Shown: in pieces, positions 9,030 through 18,575 of the stretch
Position numbering within the stretch: the first letter of the stretch is position 1
How the letters are laid out: each line of letters begins with the position of its first letter
Assembly (NCBI GenBank): GCA_020437395.1
Contig: JAGQWJ010000008.1
Location: forward strand, 1-64,000
Origin: Ignavibacteriota bacterium
GTDB taxonomy: Bacteria > Bacteroidota > Ignavibacteria > Kapaibacteriales > UBA2268
DNA: 64,000 nt
Direction of reading: 5' to 3'
Translations under genes and position numbers: made by a program
The notes under the pieces: model-generated
Told to the model about the DNA's origin: nothing
The model's database searches: none
Seen by the model: only the letters and a program-made list of their open reading frames with translations

Positions 9030-10220
9030 TTATTTTTTCTCTGTACTATCAGTTGGATTTGTCTCTAATTTTTTGCCTTCCAGCTCTTCTAATTTTTTTC
9101 GAATCAAATCCATATCAGTACTAGATTTTACTCCGTTTATGGAATCAAGACGGGCTTTTTCTTTGGCTGCTTTTGCTTCTCTTGCTTTTTTCTCTCTTCT
9201 TCTTTTGTTGAAATTCACAGACTCAATTAAAGTAACATCTTCCGGTATAATACCTCTTGCCCGAAGAGTATCTTCAGCCACCAAATATCTCTTTCTGTTA
9301 GGAATCCATCCCTGAATCTCCTCTGGAATTTGTTTAATAGGGATATAAGCTTCTTCTACATCCATTGGATTACTTGAAAGCTTTAACCTACCTTCTTTGT
9401 TATTAGCTAAATCGAGCCAAGGACCAAATTTTCTATCATAATCAAACATTCCTTGTATAATTACGGGAGTTCCAGAGAGCCATATCTGTTGTTTATTGGA
9501 ATCGAGCTCAACCCCTTTCCCCCAATCATAAAGCCATTTGGAATCAGACAAAAACTGTCTAATGCAAGAGTGAGAAACAGCTCTTCCAGGCATATCGAAT
9601 TGGTGAAACGCATTACCCGCATACCTATGGAAATTCCAAGTGTATGGCAATACCCAAGTTGAGTCAAGTGATGATTTACGAATTCTGTCCCTCCAAACTA
9701 ATGCATAGCGTCCCGGATAAGTTGGTGTTCGTTCTTTACCTGTGTTAGCAGCGGCAAACCGAACTAATACTCCATATTCATAGGCTGCGTAGCACTGAAA
9801 TTTATTAGAAACCATTATTAGTTTAGGTATATGCTTAGCGTCGCAATAGTAAGGCGGATAAACCGAATAAGCCCGCATATCTGCGATTATAGTATCTGGT
9901 ACAACTATACTATCTCCTATCTTTAGAAATCGCATTTCTTTTCTATTCAAAGTAATGAAGGCCTTGTTTGACCATTTATTTGAGTCACTATATGAGTATT
10001 TCTTTTTTATTTCTAAAAATTGGGCATAGTCCTCAATCTTCAAAGAGGTATAATTGATAGTAGGAAAAGTATCCAATGCAATAAATTTCTCTTCGCAGTG
10101 ATCTATTTCTTCCGACTCTCTTGAATCTGTTAGGTCTTCTTCTTCTATATCCTTTGGGAGCTCTGACTCTTTGCAAGCAGCAAAAAATAAGAATATCAAT
10201 GCAAAAAGTACTTTCTTCAT
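9030..10220 (-). CDS. L,D-transpeptidase (YkuD-type) lipoprotein
   Basis: The N-terminus is a lipoprotein signal (FALIFLFFAACKES). The central part carries the YkuD signature, with an upstream His in NAFHQFDMPG and the catalytic motif SHSCIR (Cys nucleophile; most relatives have SHGCIR). The family makes 3-3 peptidoglycan cross-links or attaches proteins to the wall in the periplasm. The last 70 residues are a charged Lys/Glu-rich tail of unknown role. It is the first gene of a two-gene operon with the EamA transporter. Confidence 0.85.
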   Translation of the reverse strand: MKKVLFALIFLFFAACKESELPKDIEEEDLTDSRESEEIDHCEEKFIALDTFPTINYTSLKIEDYAQFLEIKKKYSYSDSNKWSNKAFITLNRKEMRFLKIGDSIVVPDTIIADMRAYSVYPPYYCDAKHIPKLIMVSNKFQCYAAYEYGVLVRFAAANTGKERTPTYPGRYALVWRDRIRKSSLDSTWVLPYTWNFHRYAGNAFHQFDMPGRAVSHSCIRQFLSDSKWLYDWGKGVELDSNKQQIWLSGTPVIIQGMFDYDRKFGPWLDLANNKEGRLKLSSNPMDVEEAYIPIKQIPEEIQGWIPNRKRYLVAEDTLRARGIIPEDVTLIESVNFNKRRREKKAREAKAAKEKARLDSINGVKSSTDMDLIRKKLEELEGKKLETNPTDSTEKK

Positions 10221-10246
10221 AATTATATTTTTTAATCTAACGACTA

Positions 10247-10275
10247 TTTTGGATATTAAGATATTAATAATTTTG
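10247..10275 (+). promoter_or_regulatory. Predicted promoter (TTG-N18-TAATTTTG)
   Basis: TTG at 10247-10249 and TAATTTTG at 10268-10275 match the Bacteroidota -33/-7 pattern with an 18-bp spacer. The pair lies 35 bp before the ATG of the deoxyhypusine-synthase-like gene. Prediction only. Confidence 0.5.
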
Positions 10276-10309
10276 CAAAGTTAGAACATTTTTTAATAAA
10301 AGGTAGATT

Positions 10310-11284
10310 ATGGAAAGAAATACGATTTCAAAATTTATGGAAACAAACTTTTTGCATTTCAATTCTGCTGCATTAGTAGATGCTGCAAAGGGTTACGAAA
10401 AGCAATTAGAAATGGGCAATAAGATGATGATAACCCTTGCTGGTGCAATGAGTACAGCAGAGTTAGGAATTTCTTTGGCGGAGATTATAAGACAAGGTAA
10501 AGTGGATATTATTTCTTGTACAGGGGCCAATCTGGAAGAAGACATTATGAATTTGGTAGCCCACAATAGTTACGAAAGAGTGCCTCATTATCGTGATTTG
10601 ACACCAAAAGACGAATGGGCATTGTTAGAAAGAGGGCTAAACAGAGTTACTGACACGTGTATTCCCGAAGAGGAAGCTTTCCGTAAACTACAAAAACACA
10701 TATATAAGATATGGAAAACAGCTGAAGAAAACGGCGAAAGATATTTCCCTCATGAGTTTATGTACAAAATGTTGCTCTCTGGAGTTCTTGAAGATGACTA
10801 TGAGATAGACCCTAAGAACTCTTGGATGTTAGCTGCCGCTGAAAAAAACTTACCTATTATTGTACCGGGATGGGAAGATTCAACTATGGGTAATATATTC
10901 GCCTCATATTGTATGAAAGGAGAGTTAAAGCCAAGCACAATGAAAAGCGGAATAGAATATATGACTTTTCTTGCTGATTATTATATAAAGAATACGAAAG
11001 ACAAAGGTATTGGGTTCTTCCAAATAGGTGGCGGTATAGCAGGTGACTTTCCTATTTGCGTTGTACCTATGCTTTATCAAGATATGGAGATGGAGACTAT
11101 TCCTTTTTGGAGCTATTTCTGCCAGATTTCTGACTCTACTACAAGCTTTGGTTCATATTCAGGTGCGGTGCCTAATGAGAAGATTACGTGGGGGAAATTG
11201 GATATAGACACGCCGAAATTTATAATTGAATCGGATGCAACTATAGTAGCACCATTAATTTTTGCTTGGCTTTTAAATAAATAA
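10310..11284 (+). CDS. Deoxyhypusine synthase-like protein (possible homospermidine synthase)
   Basis: The 324 residues match the deoxyhypusine synthase fold along their length. There is an NAD-binding region (MMITLAGAMSTAELGISLAEIIRQGKVDIISCTGANLEEDI), the SWMLAAAEKNLPIIVPGWEDSTMGN block, and the active-site lysine context TWGKLD near residue 300. In eukaryotes the enzyme modifies eIF5A with spermidine. Bacteria lack eIF5A, and some bacterial members act as homospermidine synthases, so a polyamine NAD-dependent aminobutyltransferase role is more likely. No polyamine gene is adjacent. Confidence 0.88.
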   Translation: MERNTISKFMETNFLHFNSAALVDAAKGYEKQLEMGNKMMITLAGAMSTAELGISLAEIIRQGKVDIISCTGANLEEDIMNLVAHNSYERVPHYRDLTPKDEWALLERGLNRVTDTCIPEEEAFRKLQKHIYKIWKTAEENGERYFPHEFMYKMLLSGVLEDDYEIDPKNSWMLAAAEKNLPIIVPGWEDSTMGNIFASYCMKGELKPSTMKSGIEYMTFLADYYIKNTKDKGIGFFQIGGGIAGDFPICVVPMLYQDMEMETIPFWSYFCQISDSTTSFGSYSGAVPNEKITWGKLDIDTPKFIIESDATIVAPLIFAWLLNK

Positions 11285-11355
11285 TTCGTTATTTTAAGTG
11301 ACTTTATTACAACAGTTTGAAATTATATTAGTTAAATTAAATGGAATTATAGGTG

Positions 11356-12207
11356 ATGAAAAAAATTGTTTTAATTATAATAGCAATCGGTCTTATGACT
11401 ATGAGTAGCTATTCGCAAGAAGACGTACTCAGACCAAAGGGGAGAACAGATGGTGGATATTCTAAATCTAATAATCACCCATGGGCTGTTGGTTTGGAAG
11501 GGGGAATTAGCTACAATGTGTATTCTGCAAATCTGAATTGGTTACCGGAATTACCCAGTCCAACATTAGCAGTATTAGAATCTATGAATGGGTTATCTCC
11601 ATTTTTTGGAATATTTGTAGATTATGACTTTAATAAGACTTTTGGAATCCACACAAAGTTCCAATACAATTCTATTAATCATAGTAACACTAATAATGGT
11701 TTAAGGGATTTGAGAGACAATTTTAATTTGACTTATACAACTGAGATTATGGAACTCGAATACAAGGAGTCATATAATTATTTAGTTTTAGAGCCGAATT
11801 TGAGAATTAATGCGAACGAACAGTTATATTTTTTGATTGGTCCTTCTTTTCAGTTTGGAACAGGTAACTTTAAGACGGAATACACATATACCAAAGAACA
11901 GAACAACGTAATGTTTGATAATGGGACTTATGTTGAATCGGGTAGTGGTGAAGTGGCTTTTACTGAAAATAGATTAGCACTTAATCTTGCTGCAGGTTAT
12001 AAATTTGAAGTTGGTAGGAATATATTTATTGCTCCTCAGTTATCATATCACTTGGGATTGTCAAAATTCAGAGATGATTATGCAATAAATGACGAGACAC
12101 AGATAGAATCGCAAGGGGGTGGATTAAGTCCTTCCATACTTACTATTACTAACCAAAGACTTAGTAACTTACGCTTTTCTTTAACTTTATGGTTTGAAAA
12201 CCTATAA
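11356..12207 (+). CDS. Outer-membrane beta-barrel protein
   Basis: A signal peptide ends at SYSQ, and the rest is alternating beta strands with aromatic girdles (FGIHTKFQYNSI, YLVLEPNLRINANEQLYFLIGPSFQFGTG), ending in LRFSLTLWFENL. This is the Bacteroidota porin-like beta-barrel (PF13568/OmpA_b-brl) pattern. ATG 11356 follows a GTG codon at 11353 in the same frame; I take the ATG. It is 16 bp upstream of an OmpA/PD40 gene and probably shares its envelope context. Confidence 0.8.
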   Translation: MKKIVLIIIAIGLMTMSSYSQEDVLRPKGRTDGGYSKSNNHPWAVGLEGGISYNVYSANLNWLPELPSPTLAVLESMNGLSPFFGIFVDYDFNKTFGIHTKFQYNSINHSNTNNGLRDLRDNFNLTYTTEIMELEYKESYNYLVLEPNLRINANEQLYFLIGPSFQFGTGNFKTEYTYTKEQNNVMFDNGTYVESGSGEVAFTENRLALNLAAGYKFEVGRNIFIAPQLSYHLGLSKFRDDYAINDETQIESQGGGLSPSILTITNQRLSNLRFSLTLWFENL

Positions 12208-12223
12208 TCAGGAGAAATAAAAA

Positions 12224-13696
12224 ATGAAAAACTTAAGTATATATATAGCTTTAGTAGCAGCTTCTTTCTCCTTGGCATTCGGACAAAATATAATAGTTAG
12301 TCCGATTGGGGTGAACACAGATGGCGATGATTTTTCGAGTGGTATTACTCTTAGAGCAAACGAGATGTATTTCACCGCTGATAAATCAGGAGAACAAACC
12401 ATTTACCACGCTAAGTTAAAAAATGGCAAATGGGAAATAATGGAGAAAGTAGATAGCGATGTTAATTCTGGTGACCAAAATGGATCAGCAACTCTTACCC
12501 CAGACGGACAGTATATGATATTCGCATCCTACGAGCATAGTGTTGGCGGTATGGGTAGAACTGACCTTTACAGCGCTAGAAAAGTGAACGGCTCTTGGAC
12601 TGATGTCCAAAACTTAGGAATGGCCGTGAACAGTAAGTATTGGGATTCTCAACCATCTCTAACAAGTGATGGTAGAACTTTATTTTTTGTTAGTGACAGA
12701 CCGGCTTCCAAAGAAGGAACGAATATATTTTATAGCGAAAGAACGAGAGAAGGATGGTCGTTAGCAAAAGAGTTAACATCCGTGAATACTGATGCAGACG
12801 AAATGAGTCCATTTATTGCGGCTGATAACAAAACTTTCACATATTCAAGTAATAGATCGGGGGGGCAAGGCGGATTCGACATCTATTTTGCTAAAATAAA
12901 TTCATCAAAAAATGCTTTTGATTTTAAAAATGCAGGTGCAGCTATTAATACAGAATATGATGAACACTTCTATGTTGTAGCAGCTAACTCTGAAACAGCA
13001 TTTTTCAGCACTAATAAACCATCTGAAAAAGCTAATTTTAACATTTATACTGCGGTACCTAATCCACACGTAGCAGAAGATGTAGTTTTTGTGCACGGGA
13101 AAGTAACAGACATAGATGATAATACTCCACTTGGTTCAGATATAACAATTACTGATTTAACCAATGGTCAAGTAGTGGCTAATTTACGAAGTGATGATAT
13201 AACAGGTGAATATAGCTCTGTATTAACAGCTGGTAGAAATTATTCAATTACTGCCGAAAAAGATGGTTATTTATTCTATTCAGAGAATTTCAATATCTCT
13301 TCCTCTATCACTAGCAAAGATATTACTAAAGACATTTCTTTAAGTAAGATTGCTGAAGGTAAAACTAGGTTGTTAATTTTCTTCGATTTTGATAAATCTA
13401 CGTTGCAGAATGAATCTAAACCAGAACTTGAAAGATTGACCAAGTTTATGAATGATAATCCGAATGTTAAAATAGAACTTCACGGTCATACTGACGACAG
13501 AGGTGCTGAAGATTATAATAATAATCTCTCTTTAGAAAGAGCTAAAGCCGTTAAGGATTATTTGTATAATAATGGAGTTCAAAATGGCCGGATTGGTACA
13601 AAAGGTTTTGGAGAGTCGAAACCACTAATAGTGGATACAACTGAGGAAGCAAGGGCAAAGAACAGAAGAGTCGAGTTAGTTATTGTTTCTATCTAA
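12224..13696 (+). CDS. OmpA-family protein with PD40 beta-propeller
   Basis: Signal peptide (residues 1-21, ending AFGQ), PD40/WD40-like repeats (TLTPDGQYMIFAS, SLTSDGRTLFFVSDRP, FIAADNKTFTYSSNRSGGQGGFDIY), a carboxypeptidase-regulatory-like domain (VHGKVTDIDDNTPLG), and a C-terminal OmpA peptidoglycan-binding domain (LLIFFDFDKSTLQ, HGHTDDRGAEDYNNNLSLERAKAV). It probably anchors an outer-membrane complex to peptidoglycan; such proteins are linked to type IX secretion and gliding machinery in relatives, but no partner is adjacent. A second protein of similar design lies at 46176-48281. Confidence 0.92.
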   Translation: MKNLSIYIALVAASFSLAFGQNIIVSPIGVNTDGDDFSSGITLRANEMYFTADKSGEQTIYHAKLKNGKWEIMEKVDSDVNSGDQNGSATLTPDGQYMIFASYEHSVGGMGRTDLYSARKVNGSWTDVQNLGMAVNSKYWDSQPSLTSDGRTLFFVSDRPASKEGTNIFYSERTREGWSLAKELTSVNTDADEMSPFIAADNKTFTYSSNRSGGQGGFDIYFAKINSSKNAFDFKNAGAAINTEYDEHFYVVAANSETAFFSTNKPSEKANFNIYTAVPNPHVAEDVVFVHGKVTDIDDNTPLGSDITITDLTNGQVVANLRSDDITGEYSSVLTAGRNYSITAEKDGYLFYSENFNISSSITSKDITKDISLSKIAEGKTRLLIFFDFDKSTLQNESKPELERLTKFMNDNPNVKIELHGHTDDRGAEDYNNNLSLERAKAVKDYLYNNGVQNGRIGTKGFGESKPLIVDTTEEARAKNRRVELVIVSI

Positions 13697-13724
13697 TTCA
13701 GTAAATTGCGTTATAAAAAATAAG

Positions 13725-13761
13725 ACCCTCTTATAAATAGAAATTATTAGAGGGTTTTTTT
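13725..13761 (+). terminator. Intrinsic terminator after the OmpA/PD40 gene
   Basis: ACCCTCT pairs with AGAGGGT, extended by ATAA/TTAT, and is followed by seven T. It isolates the envelope genes from the downstream metal-efflux operon. Confidence 0.85.
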
Positions 13762-13840
13762 GTAAACAATTTTTTTTTAAATTAGAACAATAAATAGAGG
13801 ACATTTTAGTCTTAAAAATTATCAACCAAGTATTTTTTAT

Positions 13841-14158
13841 TTGAAAATAGTATCTATCATATTGTTAATTCTAATCAATACGTTTGTTGCATTCCCTTGC
13901 ACAGACAATCACGACCTTGAGTTCGAGAAACACGAAGAATTCAGTGTTGTGGATTGCGGAGGAAGCCATTCAGATGTTGTCCCTCACGAAGAAACATGCA
14001 CTCCGTTTTGTATGTGCAACTGTTGTAGCACTCATTTAGTAGAGGACCGCACAAGCATAGATTTTGTAATAGAATATACTATAGCAGAGAGACAAGATCA
14101 TAGATACGCAACAATCGATCAATATATACGCCCCAAGATAACACCCCCAAAATACTAA
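13841..14158 (+). CDS. Cys/His-rich small secreted protein (DUF6660-like)
   Basis: The 105 residues include a signal peptide (IILLILINTFVAFPC) and a cysteine cluster (CTPFCMCNCC) plus several histidines. This design is recurrent directly upstream of CzcA-type pumps in Bacteroidota. It is probably a periplasmic metal-binding accessory; the metal is not known. The start appears to be TTG 13841, since no in-frame ATG gives a signal peptide. It lies 83 bp before the pump gene, in the same direction. Confidence 0.75.
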   Translation: MKIVSIILLILINTFVAFPCTDNHDLEFEKHEEFSVVDCGGSHSDVVPHEETCTPFCMCNCCSTHLVEDRTSIDFVIEYTIAERQDHRYATIDQYIRPKITPPKY

Positions 14159-14241
14159 TAATACTCACTGAATTGTCGTTTAATTACGACTGTCGATTAT
14201 ATAATAATTCGTATTACTATTTAACACAATAGGTTAATTCT

Positions 14242-17200
14242 ATGATTAACAAAATTATTGATTTCTCAATAGAGAATCGTGTTGCTATTGGTTTTATGAC
14301 AATAGCACTAATAGTGGGTGGTATTTGGAGTATGTATAAAGTTCCTATAGATGCCGTCCCCGATATAACAAACAATCAAGTACAAATAATTACTCAAGCG
14401 CCCAACTTGGGTACAGTGGATATAGAGCAATTTGTGACATACCCCGTTGAATTGGAATTGTCAAATTTACCAGGAGTTACGGAGATTAGGTCAATTTCTA
14501 GATTCGGACTGTCCGTTGTAACAGTGGTTTTCGAAGATGATATGGGTACTTATCTCCCACGTCAGCTGGTACAGGAAAAACTAGAATCAGTTAGGTCTGA
14601 AATTCCAAGAGATTTCGGCTCTCCTTCTATGGGACCAATCTCCACTGGTTTAGGCGAAATTTATCAATATGCATTAGAAGTTGCACCTGAGTATAAAGAT
14701 AAATATACTCTCACAGATTTGCGTTCGTTCCAAGATTGGATTGTTCGCAGACAAATGGCTATGGTCCCAGGAGTTGTAGAAGTGAATGGATTTGGCGGGA
14801 ATATTAAACAATATGAAATTGCGATTCATCCCGAAAAACTCAAGTCTATGGGGTTGACCATTGCTGAAGTTTTTACTGCATTGGAAAAGAACAATGAGAA
14901 TACTGGAGGTGCATATATAGTTAAAAATCATCAGGCAAATTTCATAAGAGGTGAAGGTTTAATAAGTAGTTTAGAAGATATTCGGTCAATCCGAATAAAA
15001 AATATGAATGACATACCCATTTACATTAGCGATGTTGCCGATGTGAAAATTGGTAAAGCAATACGCTATGGTGCATTTACAAGAAATGGACAAGGCGAAG
15101 CAGTAGGAGGTATGGCACTAATGTTGAAGGGTGACAATTCGAATGACGTTATTGAAAATGTGAAGAAAAGAGTTGAACAGATTCAATTATCGTTGCCAGA
15201 AGGTATCAAGATTGTCCCATTTCTTGATAGGAGTGTCTTAATAGAAGAAACAACATCAACAATATTCACTAACTTAATAGAAGGTGGATTAATTGTAATA
15301 TTTGTCTTGGTCCTATTCTTAGGTAATTGGCGTGGTGGGTTGATAGTAGCTTCAACAATCCCACTTTCTTTACTTTTTGCCTTTATACTTATGAATTGGT
15401 TAGATGTTTGGGCAAACCTCATGAGTCTAGGAGCAATAGATTTTGGTATAATAGTGGATGGTGCCGTAATTATTGTGGAAAGTACAGTTTTCGGCATAAC
15501 TCAGAAGATACGAAGAACTAAGCAAGCAGTAAACAAGACCGAAATGAAGACAATAGCTAAAGAATCATCAAAAAAAATGATGAATTCCGCTTTTTTTGGT
15601 CAATTGATAATACTTATAGTGTTTGTACCAATTCTATTCCTAGAAGGCGTAGAAGGAAAGATGTTCAAACCGATGGCTTTGACATTCGGCTTTGCTATGT
15701 TAGGTGCTATGATACTTTGTCTAACCTATGTTCCTATGATGTCGGCTACGTTTTTGAAATCGAACGAAAAGCACAGCTTTGGAGATAAGATAGTAGCTCA
15801 ACTTGAAAAACTGTATAGCTCTTCTTTAAAGTTTGTGCTCAAACAAGCTAAAGTATTTATTATTATATTAGTTGCTATTTTTGGGTTCTCGACTTATATA
15901 TTTAGTCAGTTGGGGGGAGAGTTTATACCCCAGTTAGATGAGGGAGATTTAGCGTTCCATGTGATTTTAAAACCTGGGTCATCTTTAGAGGAAGCAATTA
16001 AGGCATCAACAAGAATAGAAAAACTACTCTTAGATAAATTCCCAGAAGTAAATGATGCAATGACCAAATTTGGTGTAGCGGAAGTTCCTACCGACCCTAT
16101 GCCAATGGAGATTGGAGATTGCATAGTGAAGTTGAAGCCAAGAGATGAATGGACTTCTGCAAGTTCAAAAGATGAACTAATAGAAAAGATGAAAGCTGAA
16201 CTACAATCAATACCAGGTATCAATTACGAATTTACTCAACCAATAGAAATGAGATTCAACGACTTGCTAACTGGCGTAAGGCAAGACATAGCAATAAAGA
16301 TTTTTGGAGAAGATCTTGAAGTACTTGCCAAAAAAGCTCAGGAGGCCAGCAACCTAATACAGGGTATTTATGGTATAGGAGATATGTCAGTCGAAGCAAC
16401 AACAGGTTTGTCACAAATCACTGTAAAGTACAATCGTGACAAAATGGCGCGCTACGATTTGGATATTACGGATTTAAACAATACACTGAAAACCGCATTT
16501 GCTGGTGGAAAAGCTGGTGTGATATTCGAAGGTGAGAAGCGATATGATTTGGTAGTCCGCTTGAACGAAGATGAACGAACTAACATAGATGATATTCGAT
16601 ATTTATATGTTAATACTCCTGACGGTACGCAAGTACCATTATCGGAAGTTGCAGAAATAGAGTACAACAATGGCCCTATGCAGATTAGCCGTGACAATAC
16701 GAATAGAAGAGTTTACGTAGGAATAAATGTACGCGACAGAGATATAGAATCATTAGTCAATGAGATAAGAACAAAGTTAGATTCTGATTTAGATCTTCCA
16801 GCTGGCTATTATATCACTTATGGTGGTGCATTTGAGAATTTGGATAGAGCTATGAACAGACTTAAAATAGTAATTCCAGTTGTTCTATTGTTAATATTTA
16901 TTCTAATATACTTTGCTCTAAAGTCATTCAGATATACATCGTTGATTTTCTTTGCAATTCCTTTTGCTGCAATAGGTGGTGTACTTTCATTATGGTTACG
17001 AGGATTGCCTTTCAGTATCTCTGCTGGAGTTGGGTTCATAGTACTTTTCGGAGTGGCTGTTCTCAATGGCTTAGTATTGTTGAATGGGTTCGAAGAGTTG
17101 AGAGAAGAATATGAATCGGATTTGGACAATAGGATAATTAAAGGAACAAAACGAAGAGTCAGACCAATCTTATTGACTGCTCTAACGGATATATTAGGAT

Positions 17201-18564
17201 TTTTCCCCATGGCAATTAGTATGTCGTCAGGTGCTGAGGTTCAAAGACCATTGGCTACTGTCGTAATTGGTGGGCTTTTCACTTCTACTTTGCTAACACT
17301 ATTTGTTTTACCAATTATGTACAGATGGGTGGAGAGTAGAAAAATTAAATTTAGTACAAAGATAGTAACTTCTGCAATAGTGCTTTTTATTGTTACTTTA
17401 TCTGGAAGCAATAGTGCTTATTCTCAAAATTACGATGCAAAAAAGATAACAATAGAAGAAGCTATTGAGCTTGCAAAGCAATATTACCCACAGCTAAAAA
17501 TCAAAGAACATTTGATAACTAAAGCTAACAAACAAAGCAAAAAGGCAGTTGACTTTGGTCAAACTCAACTCTTTACAGGGGTTGAAGAAGCTGGAAACGG
17601 AAATCAGGGTGTTCAAAGCATAATAGGGTTTGGACAAAACAATATTGATATTATTGGCTCATTTGCCAGAAGTGATTATTATGATTCGAATAAGAAGTTA
17701 GCAGAGATAGACTACAACCTTACTGAATTACAACTATCGCAACAAGTCTCTAACGATTGGATGAAAGTTGCCACTGCAATTAGTCATTATGAGTTTTATC
17801 TCAAATTTGATTCATTGTTTGCAGGTGTTAGAAAAACGAATCAGTCAAAATATGAATTGCAAGATATTTCAGGATTGGAATATTCGATTACTAAATCAAA
17901 ATCTAATGAAGTTGCAAATCAACTACAGGTTTCTAAAACAGAAGTCGAACAAGCAATAATACAGCTAAACAAATGGCTGCCGGATGATAATCTCTACATA
18001 GCTAACACTAACTTTGAGTTGTTAGTTGGATCAGATTTGGAGATAAATCAAGCTCACCCCTACATAGAATATTTTAAGCAGAATATAGCGGTAAGTCAAT
18101 CGCAACTGGATATGAGTTGTAGCGAGCTTTATCCTAAAATATCTGGCAATTACGCAATCCAAGATATTCAAGGTCAATCGGGTTTTTACTCTTATCAAAT
18201 TGGTTTATCTTTTCCCCTCATATTCAACTCAGTATCAGCAGACATTGGGGCTGCAGAGCAAGACTTTATTATCGCTAAACAGACATTAGAAATGAAAGAG
18301 ATTGAGTTTAGTGCAAATTATAAATCGCAACTTCTTGATATGAAAAAATGGGAAAGTTCATTCAAATATTATAAGAATGAGGCTATGCCATTAATCAATG
18401 ATATTAAGGAAAAGTCATTTCTAAGATATCAGAATGGTGAGATTGACTACACTGACTTTGTCCAAAGTGTCAGGGAAGTGATAGATATAGAAGCAAACTA
18501 TATAGAAGCGATGAAGAATTATTACAATTCATACATCAACTTAAAATATTATACAAATAAGTAA
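14242..18564 (+). CDS. czcA: CzcA-type heavy-metal RND pump fused to TolC-like outer-membrane factor
   Basis: Residues 1 to about 1035 are an HME-RND transporter with 12 membrane helices and two periplasmic domains. TM4 carries DFGIIVDGAVIIVE (D400, D406, E413), the form found in pumps for divalent Zn/Co/Cd/Ni, not the AxGAMVDAA form of Cu/Ag pumps. Residues about 1065-1440 are a TolC-type outer-membrane efflux domain (ITIEEAIELAKQYYPQLKIKE onward). Between them lies a hydrophobic stretch ending AYSQ that looks like a retained signal peptide (about 1038-1061). The inner-membrane pump and outer-membrane channel may therefore be made as one chain and possibly cleaved. Inner membrane to outer membrane; partner adaptor gene 12 bp downstream. 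Confidence 0.93.
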   Translation: MINKIIDFSIENRVAIGFMTIALIVGGIWSMYKVPIDAVPDITNNQVQIITQAPNLGTVDIEQFVTYPVELELSNLPGVTEIRSISRFGLSVVTVVFEDDMGTYLPRQLVQEKLESVRSEIPRDFGSPSMGPISTGLGEIYQYALEVAPEYKDKYTLTDLRSFQDWIVRRQMAMVPGVVEVNGFGGNIKQYEIAIHPEKLKSMGLTIAEVFTALEKNNENTGGAYIVKNHQANFIRGEGLISSLEDIRSIRIKNMNDIPIYISDVADVKIGKAIRYGAFTRNGQGEAVGGMALMLKGDNSNDVIENVKKRVEQIQLSLPEGIKIVPFLDRSVLIEETTSTIFTNLIEGGLIVIFVLVLFLGNWRGGLIVASTIPLSLLFAFILMNWLDVWANLMSLGAIDFGIIVDGAVIIVESTVFGITQKIRRTKQAVNKTEMKTIAKESSKKMMNSAFFGQLIILIVFVPILFLEGVEGKMFKPMALTFGFAMLGAMILCLTYVPMMSATFLKSNEKHSFGDKIVAQLEKLYSSSLKFVLKQAKVFIIILVAIFGFSTYIFSQLGGEFIPQLDEGDLAFHVILKPGSSLEEAIKASTRIEKLLLDKFPEVNDAMTKFGVAEVPTDPMPMEIGDCIVKLKPRDEWTSASSKDELIEKMKAELQSIPGINYEFTQPIEMRFNDLLTGVRQDIAIKIFGEDLEVLAKKAQEASNLIQGIYGIGDMSVEATTGLSQITVKYNRDKMARYDLDITDLNNTLKTAFAGGKAGVIFEGEKRYDLVVRLNEDERTNIDDIRYLYVNTPDGTQVPLSEVAEIEYNNGPMQISRDNTNRRVYVGINVRDRDIESLVNEIRTKLDSDLDLPAGYYITYGGAFENLDRAMNRLKIVIPVVLLLIFILIYFALKSFRYTSLIFFAIPFAAIGGVLSLWLRGLPFSISAGVGFIVLFGVAVLNGLVLLNGFEELREEYESDLDNRIIKGTKRRVRPILLTALTDILGFFPMAISMSSGAEVQRPLATVVIGGLFTSTLLTLFVLPIMYRWVESRKIKFSTKIVTSAIVLFIVTLSGSNSAYSQNYDAKKITIEEAIELAKQYYPQLKIKEHLITKANKQSKKAVDFGQTQLFTGVEEAGNGNQGVQSIIGFGQNNIDIIGSFARSDYYDSNKKLAEIDYNLTELQLSQQVSNDWMKVATAISHYEFYLKFDSLFAGVRKTNQSKYELQDISGLEYSITKSKSNEVANQLQVSKTEVEQAIIQLNKWLPDDNLYIANTNFELLVGSDLEINQAHPYIEYFKQNIAVSQSQLDMSCSELYPKISGNYAIQDIQGQSGFYSYQIGLSFPLIFNSVSADIGAAEQDFIIAKQTLEMKEIEFSANYKSQLLDMKKWESSFKYYKNEAMPLINDIKEKSFLRYQNGEIDYTDFVQSVREVIDIEANYIEAMKNYYNSYINLKYYTNK

Positions 18565-18575
18565 GAGAGATAGAA

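Noticed and set aside
15183-15497. Minus-strand open frames of 80-130 codons inside the efflux pump gene.
   Set aside because: They lie opposite conserved coding sequence, lack ribosome sites and recognisable domains, and are shadows of the pump gene.
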